DNA of 64,000 bases from JAQWQB01 sp047636995 (lineage in GTDB: Bacteria; Bacteroidota; Bacteroidia; Flavobacteriales_D; Sanyastnellaceae). The stretch is from positions 1-64,000 of the forward strand of contig JBLIGQ010000009.1 of the NCBI GenBank assembly GCA_047636995.1, given 5' to 3'. Both the position numbers and the translations under genes were made by a program. Shown here piece by piece: positions 9,422 to 17,867 of this stretch (positions within the stretch are counted from its first letter, which is position 1; each line of letters opens with the position of its first letter). The notes beneath the pieces were generated by a model that was given only the letters and a program-made list of their open reading frames with translations, made no database searches and was not told the origin of the DNA.

Positions 9422-10639
9422 ATGAATCCCCTGAAAATTGGAGTGATCCGAGAAGGTAAGAACCCACCTGATAAGCGTGTCCCTTTGTCTCCTCAACAAT
9501 GCAAATTGGCCATGGAGACCTTCCCTAATTTAGAGATCGTAGTTCAGCCTAGTCCCATTCGGAAATTCAGTGACTCCGAATTTAAGGCTCTGGGGATTAA
9601 AATGGAAGAAGACCTGAGTTCTTGTGACATCTTAATAGGCGTAAAAGAAGTACCCGTTGAGATGTTAATTCCCAGCAAAACTTACCTCTTCTTTTCACAC
9701 ACGTTCAAACTTCAGCCCTACAATGCAACACTTCTCAAATCAGTTCTTGAAAAGAAAATCCGATTGATTGATTATGAAGTTTTGCGTGCTAAAGGACAAA
9801 GACTAATTGGGTTTGGGAGGTATGCAGGAGTTGTTGGTTGTTACAATGGATTTAGGACTTATGGCCTCAAACAGGGCTTGTTTCAATTGAAACCAGCGAA
9901 TCAATGTGATAACCGAAAAGAAATGGAAGCCGAATTGGACAAAGTAATTTTGCCATCCAATGCGAAGTTTGTACTCACAGGGCTAGGAAGAGTTGGTCAT
10001 GGAGCCCGTGAAATCATGTCGCTACTGCCAATCGAGGAGGTGAGTAGTGAAGCCTTCAGAACAGAAGAGTTTGACCAACCTGTATTTACGCATTTGGAAA
10101 CCGATGATTACAATGCACGTGTTTCAGACGGAGGCTATGATAGATCAGAATTCTATGCTGACCCCTCCAATTACCTCAGCACTTTTATGTCTTATGCAGC
10201 TAAAGCTGATATGTACATAGCTTGTCATTATTGGTCAGAAGGTTCTCCTTTTATTTTCACGCGTGAAGACATGAAAAAGGAAGATTGGCGCATTTCAGTG
10301 GTCGCTGATATCAGTTGTGACATTAATGGCCCGGTAGCTTCTACGCTCCGCCCTTCTAACATCGCAGATCCAATATATGGATATGACCCCACTACTGAAG
10401 AGGAGACCGTTTTCACTGCTCCAACAGCCATTGCTGTAATGGCCGTAGACAATTTACCTTGTGAATTACCAAAAGACGCAAGCGAAGATTTCGGAGGCGA
10501 ATTCTTAAAGCACATCATGCCTCTTCTTGTAAATGGAGATCAGGATGAAATTCTAGAGCGCGCATCTGAAACTACATTAGACGGAGAATTGGGAGCCCAT
10601 TTCACCTATCTAGCTGATTATGTCGCGAATGCGAAATAG
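9422..10639 (+). CDS. Lys1-like NAD(P)-dependent dehydrogenase (alanine dehydrogenase/saccharopine dehydrogenase fold)
   Basis: 405 residues. The N-terminus (IGVIREGKNPPDKRVPLSPQQC) is the typical start of the AlaDh/PNT and saccharopine dehydrogenase (lysine-forming) N-terminal domain. A dinucleotide-binding motif occurs mid-protein (VLTGLGRVGHGAREI, about residues 183-197), and a conserved ISCDINGPVAST segment follows. The family reduces an imine formed between an amino acid and a keto acid, or the reverse. The actual substrate in Bacteroidota is not established, so I do not name one. It converges with the TonB-like gene, with stops 8 bases apart. Confidence 0.8.
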   Translation: MNPLKIGVIREGKNPPDKRVPLSPQQCKLAMETFPNLEIVVQPSPIRKFSDSEFKALGIKMEEDLSSCDILIGVKEVPVEMLIPSKTYLFFSHTFKLQPYNATLLKSVLEKKIRLIDYEVLRAKGQRLIGFGRYAGVVGCYNGFRTYGLKQGLFQLKPANQCDNRKEMEAELDKVILPSNAKFVLTGLGRVGHGAREIMSLLPIEEVSSEAFRTEEFDQPVFTHLETDDYNARVSDGGYDRSEFYADPSNYLSTFMSYAAKADMYIACHYWSEGSPFIFTREDMKKEDWRISVVADISCDINGPVASTLRPSNIADPIYGYDPTTEEETVFTAPTAIAVMAVDNLPCELPKDASEDFGGEFLKHIMPLLVNGDQDEILERASETTLDGELGAHFTYLADYVANAK

Positions 10640-10647
10640 CAGATTTG

Positions 10648-11379
10648 TTATTGTGGTATAAATCGATAAGTAATATTCCCTAGCGATGCTCTGGGAGCGT
10701 CAGACTTGATGAAGAAAACAGATTTCTTCGCGCTAGCTAAGGCTTCATTAATTAAACAAGAGGATGCAATGTTAGAGGCTGCTTGATTAATTTCAGCTTC
10801 AATTACTTCGCCCGTCTTATTCACAACTACATTCACCACTACTTTCCCACCGGCTTTGCATTTGTATCCGGGAACATCTATTTTTCTGGCCTCTCTTCCT
10901 GGAACATCATATTCTGCGGTTACACTGCCATTGTACGACTTCCCATAGTAATCATACTTGTCTAGGTTATCTGCAATCGGCTTGGTGTCAGTGAGTACAT
11001 TCGTGCGGTCTGATTCTCCTGACTGTTCTCTTTCCGCGTCAAGTTCGGCTTGAACCTCATCTTCGTAATTTTGAAGGTCATTTTCAACTTCGGCATCACT
11101 CGCGGCACGGTCACTGGCAGAAAAGCTCAATCGTTCTGAAGACCTTTCGCTATTGACATCTGATGTTAGGTTGGCTATTTGCTCATTTACACGCTCTGCC
11201 ATCACCTCTTCAAATGTACGTTCGTCAATCTCGATCTCTTCAGTTGAAAAACCAACCTCAACAAAACCTGGCTCATCTGCAGGTGCGCGCATGGGGGTCA
11301 AATTGAGTACAACAAGCACAACAGCATGAATTAACAATGCCCCAATGATTCCTATATAGACGTATTCATTTTTATTCAC
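10648..11379 (-). CDS. TonB-like energy transducer
   Basis: 243 residues. An N-terminal cytoplasmic tip and one membrane helix (YIGIIGALLIHAVVLVVLNL, residues about 7-27) are followed by an acidic, coiled periplasmic stretch (about 40-130). The C-terminal domain has the GKVVVNVVVNKTGEVIEAEI strand pattern and ends ITYRFIPQ, typical of the TonB/TolA-like proteins that work with ExbB-ExbD in Bacteroidota. No exbB or exbD lies nearby. It sits 30 bases downstream of the head-GIN lipoprotein on the same strand. Confidence 0.75.
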   Translation of the reverse strand: MNKNEYVYIGIIGALLIHAVVLVVLNLTPMRAPADEPGFVEVGFSTEEIEIDERTFEEVMAERVNEQIANLTSDVNSERSSERLSFSASDRAASDAEVENDLQNYEDEVQAELDAEREQSGESDRTNVLTDTKPIADNLDKYDYYGKSYNGSVTAEYDVPGREARKIDVPGYKCKAGGKVVVNVVVNKTGEVIEAEINQAASNIASSCLINEALASAKKSVFFIKSDAPRASLGNITYRFIPQ

Positions 11380-11409
11380 AAGATGTTACATGCTAGGATG
11401 TTGCCAACA

Positions 11410-12120
11410 TCAGTTCAGGCGCTTTACATTTCCAGAGCCACTCACAGACTGTTCAATGTCCTGTGGGTTTCCAGCGTAATTAACATCACCACTTCCATAC
11501 AGTTCAATTCCTAGAACATCCTTCACACTCACAGATACCTGTCCGCTTCCATCATTGCTCACTTCTACATGAGACCCACGTGTTTCAAGCGTATTTACAT
11601 CTCCACTTCCTTCAGAGATAATTTCCAATTCTTGCGCCTCGCCGAGCAACCTCACATCTCCAGAACCCTCGTTCTCAATCTTAATCATAGCAGCACTCGC
11701 CTTAATCATCATATTTCCAGACCCAATATTTTGAACCTTCAATCGTTCTGTTTTCAGTTCGTTAACTGAAGATAAACTTCCAGAACCCTCATTTACAATT
11801 TTAGTAACACCGTTTGTGATCACTTCAATTGTGATGGCTTCAGTAGCAGAAATGCATCCCTTCGATTCAATAACTAATCTTGAGCCTTCGACACGCGTCT
11901 GAATGAAAGGCAGTAAATTTTCCTGCGCATGAACCACGATTTTATTTTGATCTGAAAGTAGTGTCTGTCTAATTGTTACGTCAAAACTTCCTGAAGCATA
12001 AATAACTTCGTAATCTTCAACAGTGCGCTTCTCGTCAATTGCAACGCCTTCGCCATCTAAGCAGTCTCCACATCCATTAATTAGAAAGGCTATACACAGC
12101 AGGGAAATAATTTTCTTCAT
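11410..12120 (-). CDS. Head-GIN (DUF2807) lipoprotein
   Basis: 236 residues. A lipoprotein signal peptide ends in the lipobox LINGC, with the modified Cys at about residue 17. The rest is the DUF2807 'putative auto-transporter adhesin, head GIN' domain. Its start EDYEVIYASGSFDVTI is diagnostic, and the body is a ladder of GSG turns (NEGSGS, IGSGN, EGSGD, DGSGQ, YGSGD, SGSGN) that should form a right-handed beta-helix. It probably sits at the outer membrane. A TACCTTTG promoter element lies only a few bases before the start codon. Confidence 0.85.
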   Translation of the reverse strand: MKKIISLLCIAFLINGCGDCLDGEGVAIDEKRTVEDYEVIYASGSFDVTIRQTLLSDQNKIVVHAQENLLPFIQTRVEGSRLVIESKGCISATEAITIEVITNGVTKIVNEGSGSLSSVNELKTERLKVQNIGSGNMMIKASAAMIKIENEGSGDVRLLGEAQELEIISEGSGDVNTLETRGSHVEVSNDGSGQVSVSVKDVLGIELYGSGDVNYAGNPQDIEQSVSGSGNVKRLN

Positions 12121-12124
12121 AATA

Positions 12125-12132
12125 CAAAGGTA
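12125..12132 (-). promoter_or_regulatory. TAnnTTTG -7 element before the head-GIN gene
   Basis: On the minus strand the bases read TACCTTTG, a perfect match to the Bacteroidota -7 element, ending 4 bases before the ATG at 12120. Transcription would begin at or very near the start codon, so the message may be leaderless. Confidence 0.6.
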
Positions 12133-12290
12133 ATGACCAATTTTATGATGGAGCGAATTTCAGTGCGCTTCTATGAATTCAATGATACGCAACAAAGTTG
12201 TTAATGAGACGTTAAACAAGCCAAACAAATTGTTATTCAAACAAATTTTATTTAATTTCAAGACCAATACTTAATTAAGACACTACACTG

Positions 12291-12665
12291 ATGAAGAAAT
12301 TATTGATGATTTTCAGCCTTGTTGCTCTTTTTGCGACTGCGGCGACGGCACAAACTACTGCTAAAGACAGTAATGACACTAAGGCTAAGACTGAGAAAAC
12401 AGACAAAGCAAGCGATAAGAAGTCTTGTGAAAAGTCTTGTTGCGATAAGAACAAAGCTCAGGCATCTAAGGATGGCGCTAAAGCTGAAGGAAAAGCATGT
12501 TGCTCTGGAGACAAAACGACAGCATCTAAAGACGGAAAAGCATGTTGCGATAAGTCAAAGACATCAAAAGCTGAGGCAAAAGCAGAAGGACAGGCTGCAC
12601 GCAGTGAAGCAAAGAAAACTGCTAAGCAAAAGAGCACAACAGCTTCTGCTCCAGCAAAAAAATAA
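12291..12665 (+). CDS. Small exported Lys/Ala-rich protein with Cys-Cys motifs
   Basis: 124 residues. A signal peptide (MKKLLMIFSLVALFATAATAQ) precedes a low-complexity, very basic mature chain. Three cysteine-pair motifs are spaced through it: SCEKSCCDKNK, KACCSGDK and KACCDKSK. The last third is Lys/Ala/Ser-rich and lacks cysteine. The CC pairs suggest metal binding or disulfides in the periplasm; this is inference from composition only. It has its own strong terminator immediately downstream and is monocistronic. A longer reading frame overlaps it but lacks a signal peptide and is Lys/Gln/Leu-rich noise. Confidence 0.78.
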   Translation: MKKLLMIFSLVALFATAATAQTTAKDSNDTKAKTEKTDKASDKKSCEKSCCDKNKAQASKDGAKAEGKACCSGDKTTASKDGKACCDKSKTSKAEAKAEGQAARSEAKKTAKQKSTTASAPAKK

Positions 12666-12681
12666 GGTTAATTATCTGAAT

Positions 12682-12709
12682 AAAAAAGCAGCCAATGGCT
12701 GCTTTTTTT
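12682..12709 (+). terminator. Intrinsic terminator after the Cys-Cys protein
   Basis: A perfect 6-bp stem GCAGCC / GGCTGC with a 3-base loop is flanked by six A and seven T residues. The A and T flanks extend the stem and allow it to work in both directions, also ending the convergent lhgO transcript. Confidence 0.9.
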
Positions 12710-12730
12710 ATGTCTATATTTTTTTGTCAC

Positions 12731-13948
12731 TTACTTCTTGAACATTTTTTCTTCCGCCATCTTAGCAACTTGTTCACCAATAGCAAGAGATGCGGTTGCC
12801 GCTGGACTAGGGGCATTCAAGACATGAATGCTATGGTCTGTATATTCAATTCGGAAATCATCTCGCGTATCGCCATCCGCTCGCAATAGTAGCGCTCTTA
12901 CTCCGGCTCTCCCCGGTTGAATGTCATCCATGGTCAGAGAGGGAACCATTCTTTGCAATGTTTGCAAGAAAAGCTTCTTTGAAAACGCCCGACGGTACTC
13001 ATTGATACCAAAACTGATGTTGTTCAAAAACAGCTTCCAAGTACCTCCATATGTGAGGGCATCAATCGTATCCTTTAAATCGAAGTCTGTTTTCCCATAC
13101 CCTTCGCGCTTGAAGGTAAAAACTGCATTTGGTCCACATTCAATTTCTCCATCAACCATACGTGTAAAATGCACACCCAAAAAAGGAAAGTCTGGATCTG
13201 GAACAGGATAAATAAGGTGTTTCACCTTATGTCTTGCTTGTTCTGTGAGCTCATAGTAGTCACCTCGAAAACCCACAATTTTTTCTCTCAACGGAACACC
13301 GTCCTTCTTTGCCAGCCTGTCTGCTTGCAAGCCACCACAAAAAATGACGTATTTGGCTCTATAGAGTGCTTTGTTTGTTTGAATCACAGACTGCCCTTCA
13401 TTGCGTTCAATCCCGGTCACTTCTTCGCCTAATACAACTTTACTTTCCGGTTGCTTACTTGTTGCAATTTCGGCCATTTTCTCAGTGGCCCCTCTGAAAT
13501 CAATAATCCCTGTGCAGGCCACGTGAATTCCACCAATGCTTTCGCAGAACGGTTCAATCTCTTTTACCTCAGCAGCACTTAATTTTGTCATTCCCTCAAT
13601 ACCATTTTCAAGGCCGGTATTGTAAATCTTCTCCATTTGGGGAAGTTCCTTTTGATTTGTTGCGGCAATGACTTTACCACAAACGTCGTGCTGAATTTTA
13701 TGTGTTTGAGCAAACTGAACAAGTTCGCGTCTTCCATTCACACAGTTCTGAGCCTTTAATGATCCTGGCTTGTAGTATATACCACTGTGGAGCACACCGC
13801 TATTGTTACCTGTCTGGTGGTTAGCGAGGGCCTTTTCTTTTTCAATCAGACAAATCTTCAAGTCAGGATTTCGCTCTTGAAGCTTATATAAGGTAGCAGC
13901 ACCTACGATACCACCACCAACAATTACAACATCATATATTCTTTCCAC
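12731..13948 (-). CDS. lhgO: L-2-hydroxyglutarate oxidase
   Basis: 405 residues, the usual length. The FAD-binding Rossmann motif is at the N-terminus (VVIVGGGIVGAATLYKL), followed by the family motif NNSGVLHSGIYYKPGS (about residues 48-63). The end motif PGRAGVRALLLRADG is also typical of LhgO. It oxidises L-2-hydroxyglutarate to 2-oxoglutarate at the membrane, repairing a side product of central metabolism. It is divergent from the UMF1 transporter gene and has a TACCTTTG element about 18 bases before its ATG. Confidence 0.88.
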   Translation of the reverse strand: MERIYDVVIVGGGIVGAATLYKLQERNPDLKICLIEKEKALANHQTGNNSGVLHSGIYYKPGSLKAQNCVNGRRELVQFAQTHKIQHDVCGKVIAATNQKELPQMEKIYNTGLENGIEGMTKLSAAEVKEIEPFCESIGGIHVACTGIIDFRGATEKMAEIATSKQPESKVVLGEEVTGIERNEGQSVIQTNKALYRAKYVIFCGGLQADRLAKKDGVPLREKIVGFRGDYYELTEQARHKVKHLIYPVPDPDFPFLGVHFTRMVDGEIECGPNAVFTFKREGYGKTDFDLKDTIDALTYGGTWKLFLNNISFGINEYRRAFSKKLFLQTLQRMVPSLTMDDIQPGRAGVRALLLRADGDTRDDFRIEYTDHSIHVLNAPSPAATASLAIGEQVAKMAEEKMFKK

Positions 13949-13966
13949 GTGCTCCAGAAATTTCTA

Positions 13967-13974
13967 CAAAGGTA
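13967..13974 (-). promoter_or_regulatory. TAnnTTTG -7 element of lhgO
   Basis: The minus strand reads TACCTTTG, ending 18 bases before the lhgO ATG. A TTG triplet lies about 23 bases further upstream and could be the -33 element. Confidence 0.6.
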
Positions 13975-14030
13975 ACTAACAGAAGTGCATCTTGTTTCAA
14001 TCAATGAATCCAAGTACCTTCGAAATTCAA

Positions 14031-15392
14031 ATGAGCGACTTGAACAACAAAAAAACGCAAAAGGCTTGGGCTTTCTATGACTGGGCAAACAGCGTTTATC
14101 CACTTGTGATTACCACAGCGATTTTTCCCATCTTTTACAATGCGGTAACAACCACAAAAGTGAATGGAATCATTGTAAGCGATAGGGTAATGTGGTTCGG
14201 AAGGGAATTCGCAAACACTGAAATTTACTCCTACATCATAGCAGCTTCTTTGATTGTTGTGAGTCTTCTTTCCCCAATGCTTTCCGGAATTGCCGACTAC
14301 AGTGGCAAAAAGAAATTCTTCATGAAAATCTTTTGCTACTTGGGTTCTATTTCGTGCGTTACACTCTTTTTCTTTGATTCTGACCGTTTAGAACTAAGCT
14401 TTTTGGCGCTCTTTTTCGCCAGCATTGGCTATTGGAATAGCATCGTTTTTTACAATGCTTTTTTGCCTGAAGTGGCTGCACCAAAAGACCAAGATAGGCT
14501 CAGTGCGCGAGGCTACTCACTGGGATACATAGGAAGTGTATTACTCTTGATAATCATTCTTGCATTTGTAATGGGAGTCTCTGATGCTTTCACAAGGTAT
14601 TCGTTTATTCTTGTTGGAATCTGGTGGTTAGGATTTGCTCAAATTACCTTCCGAAGACTTCCTGAAAATCCACACAACAGAAAACCGGAAGGTAAAATTT
14701 GGAAAAAAGGGTTCCAAGAATTGAAGCAAGTACAGAAGCAAATTAGCGCAATGAAAGGACTTCGCCGCTACCTTTTTGCCTTTTTCGTCTTCAGCATGGC
14801 CGTTCAAACCATTATGACCATGGCTCAATTCTTCGGAATGAAGGAAGTTTTTTCATGGACTGAATCTTATGTTGGGGGAATGGGACTTTACCCCGTATTA
14901 ATGGTCAAAGAGACCGGCTTGTCAACCGCCCAACTAATCATTGCAATTATCCTTGTTCAGATCATTGCCATTCCTGGCGCAGTGGTTTTCTCGCGGGGGT
15001 CAAAACGATTTGGGAACATCACTATGCTGGCTATCGCATTGATTAGCTGGATTGGGGTTTGCTTGTTCGCATTTATCGTTGTTGATACACCCACCGAGTT
15101 TTATTTTGCGGCAGGATGGATTGGCTTTATGATGGGCGGAACTCAATCACTTAGCAGGTCTACCTATTCAAAGATGCTTCCCGAAACAAAAGACACGGCC
15201 TCCTTTTTCAGTTACTATGACGTTCTTGAAAAGATTGGAATGGTGATCGGGATGCTCTCTTTCGGAATGATTGAAGGACTTACTGGCTCCATGAGAAACT
15301 CTGTACTCTCTTTGATTATTTTCTTCGTTATTGGCTTAATCCTCTTGCTGATGGTCCCACGAAAAGGAGCTATACAAGGTCAATCTACTTGA
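14031..15392 (+). CDS. UMF1-family (Atg22-like) MFS transporter
   Basis: 453 residues from the ATG at 14031. The upstream in-frame ATG at 14004 is less likely because a near-consensus -7 box (TACCTTCG, 14015-14022) lies between the two. The start motif KAWAFYDWANSVYPLVI is the signature of the UMF1/Atg22 branch of the major facilitator superfamily. About 12 membrane helices are visible, including the GGTQSLSRS motif in the C-terminal half. The substrate in bacteria is unknown; eukaryotic Atg22 exports amino acids from the vacuole. It overlaps the convergent OmpA gene by 13 bases. Confidence 0.85.
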   Translation: MSDLNNKKTQKAWAFYDWANSVYPLVITTAIFPIFYNAVTTTKVNGIIVSDRVMWFGREFANTEIYSYIIAASLIVVSLLSPMLSGIADYSGKKKFFMKIFCYLGSISCVTLFFFDSDRLELSFLALFFASIGYWNSIVFYNAFLPEVAAPKDQDRLSARGYSLGYIGSVLLLIIILAFVMGVSDAFTRYSFILVGIWWLGFAQITFRRLPENPHNRKPEGKIWKKGFQELKQVQKQISAMKGLRRYLFAFFVFSMAVQTIMTMAQFFGMKEVFSWTESYVGGMGLYPVLMVKETGLSTAQLIIAIILVQIIAIPGAVVFSRGSKRFGNITMLAIALISWIGVCLFAFIVVDTPTEFYFAAGWIGFMMGGTQSLSRSTYSKMLPETKDTASFFSYYDVLEKIGMVIGMLSFGMIEGLTGSMRNSVLSLIIFFVIGLILLLMVPRKGAIQGQST

Positions 15393-16507
15393 ACAAATTT
15401 TCGCTCTAGAATTTGAAATTCAACACGCCTATTTTCCGCTCTTCCCGTTGAGGAGGAATTATCTGCAATTGGTGTATCACTTCCATGAAAATCGATCTTA
15501 AGCCTACTCGGGTCTACGCCTAAAAATTTTAAATACGCTACAACTGCTCTGGCTCTTGTCTCAGACAACTCAATATTATAGCCTTCCCTTCCTGTTATAT
15601 CTGTATGTCCGTTCACTTGAACAAACATGTATTTATTTGAGCGCAGCAAACCCGCTACTATGTCTAAATTTTTCTGAGCTACATCATCAAGCGTACTTTC
15701 ATCAAAACCAAAGTAGACCGTCTCCAACTGTACTTCTCTGTGATCACTTAATTGAAGCGGAGGGTCATGAACTTCAGATCTGATTTGATCATTCAGGCAA
15801 CTGCACTCGCTTCTGCTTTTCACTGATTTCACTACCAAATCATCTATGTAAACATACGCCCAATCACTTGCCCCAGTGATGCCTTCAACATCAGTTCTGA
15901 GCAGCTTACTTATGAGTGGGTCTGGTAAAAAATTTCCTATGGTCACGTATTCCTCTCCACCAGTTGCGGAAAAAGTATCAGAGAGCTTGATCCATGAATC
16001 TGCATTGTCTAATATGTGCAGTTTAGGGTTTGCAAATTGTGGTTTCCCATCTATTAGCCCTTGATTTCTTTCGTGTTTCGCCGTTTTGCTGAAATGAACT
16101 CCAAGTCCATCAGTCACATAAATAGCCATGTCTGCGCATGAAACCCAAAATTCTACACAAATGGTTTCACCTGCACTCAGCTTTCTAGTCAGTTTTGTCT
16201 GGAGGTATTCTCTGTAATTCCTTTTGGTACTGGTATAAGTTACCAATCCAATGTAAGCTTCACCATCCAAGGCTTCTTGATGGCCTACAATGTTCTTGGG
16301 AACGCCAGCTTTGCTTGATGCGCAGGCATGAAAATGGTCTGGTGTAGCAGAACTTGGCTGCTTCCAGAACTTCACCGTCTTCAAGGTTTGCATATTGTAG
16401 GATGATGGGCAATAAGGCTTTTCCTCAAAACTCCCATTTAGAACAAGGTTTTGGGCGAAGCCGATTTTCACCAACAACAAGAATAATATGGATAGTGTTT
16501 TTTTCAA
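15380..16507 (-). CDS. OmpA-family protein with N-terminal beta-sandwich domain (copy 1)
   Basis: 375 residues from a TTG at 16507, which puts the signal peptide (start-KKTLSILFLLLVKIGFAQ) at the very N-terminus; an ATG 87 bases upstream adds sequence that does not look like a signal. Residues about 20-235 form a domain that starts NLVLNGSFEE and ends YVYIDDLVV, resembling galactose-binding-like or jelly-roll domains. The C-terminal 120 residues are an OmpA/MotB peptidoglycan-binding domain (VYFGFDESTLDD, VNGHTDITG, and the NRRVEF end). It should sit in the outer membrane or periplasm, anchored to peptidoglycan. It is a paralogue of the gene at 16680-17867. Confidence 0.83.
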   Translation of the reverse strand: MKKTLSILFLLLVKIGFAQNLVLNGSFEEKPYCPSSYNMQTLKTVKFWKQPSSATPDHFHACASSKAGVPKNIVGHQEALDGEAYIGLVTYTSTKRNYREYLQTKLTRKLSAGETICVEFWVSCADMAIYVTDGLGVHFSKTAKHERNQGLIDGKPQFANPKLHILDNADSWIKLSDTFSATGGEEYVTIGNFLPDPLISKLLRTDVEGITGASDWAYVYIDDLVVKSVKSRSECSCLNDQIRSEVHDPPLQLSDHREVQLETVYFGFDESTLDDVAQKNLDIVAGLLRSNKYMFVQVNGHTDITGREGYNIELSETRARAVVAYLKFLGVDPSRLKIDFHGSDTPIADNSSSTGRAENRRVEFQILERKFVQVD

Positions 16508-16624
16508 GACTGGAATATAAAAGTCCCCCTTTTCAGCTTGCTTCGCACAAGCATTCATTGAAGGTATCAACACTTCGTTTTTTAAGTAACGCAAATAGGA
16601 CTAAAATATGTTGAAGAAGGAGCG

Positions 16625-16660
16625 TAAAAAAGGCCACTCAAGAAACTTGAATGGCCTTTA
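16625..16660 (-). terminator. Intrinsic terminator after OmpA copy 2
   Basis: On the minus strand the hairpin has a 14-bp stem, starting AAAGGCCA and closing TGGCCTTT, with one internal mismatch-like T/G position. A run of six U residues follows. It lies 20 bases downstream of the OmpA copy 2 stop and separates the two paralogues into distinct transcripts. Confidence 0.88.
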
Positions 16661-16679
16661 AATCCGTTACTTCTATGGG

Positions 16680-17867
16680 TTATTTTCTGATCTTGAAAAC
16701 AACTCTTCTGTTTTGAGCTCTACTCAAGTCAGTAGGTCTTGTGTTTGCTGGGTCAGTATTCGATTTTGACAATGGAATCAATCTGCTTGTGTCAATCCCC
16801 TGTGATACCAAATAGGTCATCAATTCATCAGCGCGTTGTTGTCCCATGTCTCTATAACGTGGATTGATTTTTTCTTCATCAAACTCATCATTGTCACAGT
16901 GACCAATCACCTCCATTTTCCAAGTTGGATTTTCATTCATGATGCGCACAACCTCTTTCAAAGTAGACCGTCCTGCCCCAGTAATGTTCTTCTTCTGAGA
17001 AGCATAGTATACTGCTGAAACGCTAACAATATCTTCTGAAGACATGCTTGGTCCCACAACAGTTGACTGTCCGTAGATTAGATCTGGCTCTTGGGATGCT
17101 GAAGGGTCACAAGCACATTGAGATTTTGCTTTGATTGGGTATACATTCACATCATCAATAAAGTAGTAGGCGTCATAACTTTGAGAACCTGTTACACCGC
17201 GAGGACGCTTCATTTTTTCGGTTTGAAGTTTTGAATCACTTCCAAAACAACCAATCATCATATATTCTTCTTCTCCTGTGGCAATGTACGTTCCACAAAC
17301 CGTTTCCCAACCGTCCATCATCAGCATGGGCTTGTTGCTTTTGTGCTTCACACTTATTGCATTCAAGTCTTTCACTATTGCGCCGGTGTTTGGTTGAATC
17401 ACTTTTCGATCAGAGAAAACAGCGCCAACATAATTGGTCCCATATTTTGATAGGTCAGAGAGGCTTACTTTAAACTCAACACAATACATCTGGTTCTTTT
17501 CCATTTGCTCAGTCATCTCAACACCAAGGTATGAACGACTTTTCTTAGTGTCTTTTGAGTAGGCACGGAATCCGGCATACAAAATACCTGAAGCCGCTTC
17601 TTGAGACCCCATAAGGTTATCAGGAATACTAACTTTGTCAGATTTCAAGCCTTCAGAGAAGAGATCACAAGGAGCTTTAGTAGCGTTGTACCAGTTCTCA
17701 CAGAGGTCCTGCATCATTCCTAGATTTTTCAAGGTGCGTGTTTCTGCCTTCTCAAAATCCCCATTCGGAACGAGGTTATCACTTGCTTCTTCCTCTTCAT
17801 CTTGAGCAAACGCAAAGGTTCCTGCAAAGGCGAAGAAGAGCATTAAGATTAGTTGCTTGGTATTCAT
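16680..17867 (-). CDS. OmpA-family protein with N-terminal beta-sandwich domain (copy 2)
   Basis: 395 residues from the ATG at 17867, whose last bases overlap the hemE stop as ATGA; a second ATG lies 6 bases upstream. A signal peptide (MNTKQLILMLFFAFAGTFAFAQ) is followed by an acidic spacer and the same domain as the neighbouring paralogue (start NLVPNGDFE, end YYFIDDVNVY). A CACD motif follows, then an OmpA C-terminal domain with VIGHCDNDEFDEE in place of the usual GHTD, and the ending AQNRRVVFKIRK. It is the last gene of a run amn-holA-hemE and is closed by a strong terminator. Confidence 0.83.
   Translation of the reverse strand: MNTKQLILMLFFAFAGTFAFAQDEEEEASDNLVPNGDFEKAETRTLKNLGMMQDLCENWYNATKAPCDLFSEGLKSDKVSIPDNLMGSQEAASGILYAGFRAYSKDTKKSRSYLGVEMTEQMEKNQMYCVEFKVSLSDLSKYGTNYVGAVFSDRKVIQPNTGAIVKDLNAISVKHKSNKPMLMMDGWETVCGTYIATGEEEYMMIGCFGSDSKLQTEKMKRPRGVTGSQSYDAYYFIDDVNVYPIKAKSQCACDPSASQEPDLIYGQSTVVGPSMSSEDIVSVSAVYYASQKKNITGAGRSTLKEVVRIMNENPTWKMEVIGHCDNDEFDEEKINPRYRDMGQQRADELMTYLVSQGIDTSRLIPLSKSNTDPANTRPTDLSRAQNRRVVFKIRK

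Noticed and set aside
12319..12741. 140-residue frame overlapping the Cys-Cys protein
   Set aside because: No signal peptide, composition dominated by Lys/Leu/Gln from a shifted frame, and it runs through a terminator.
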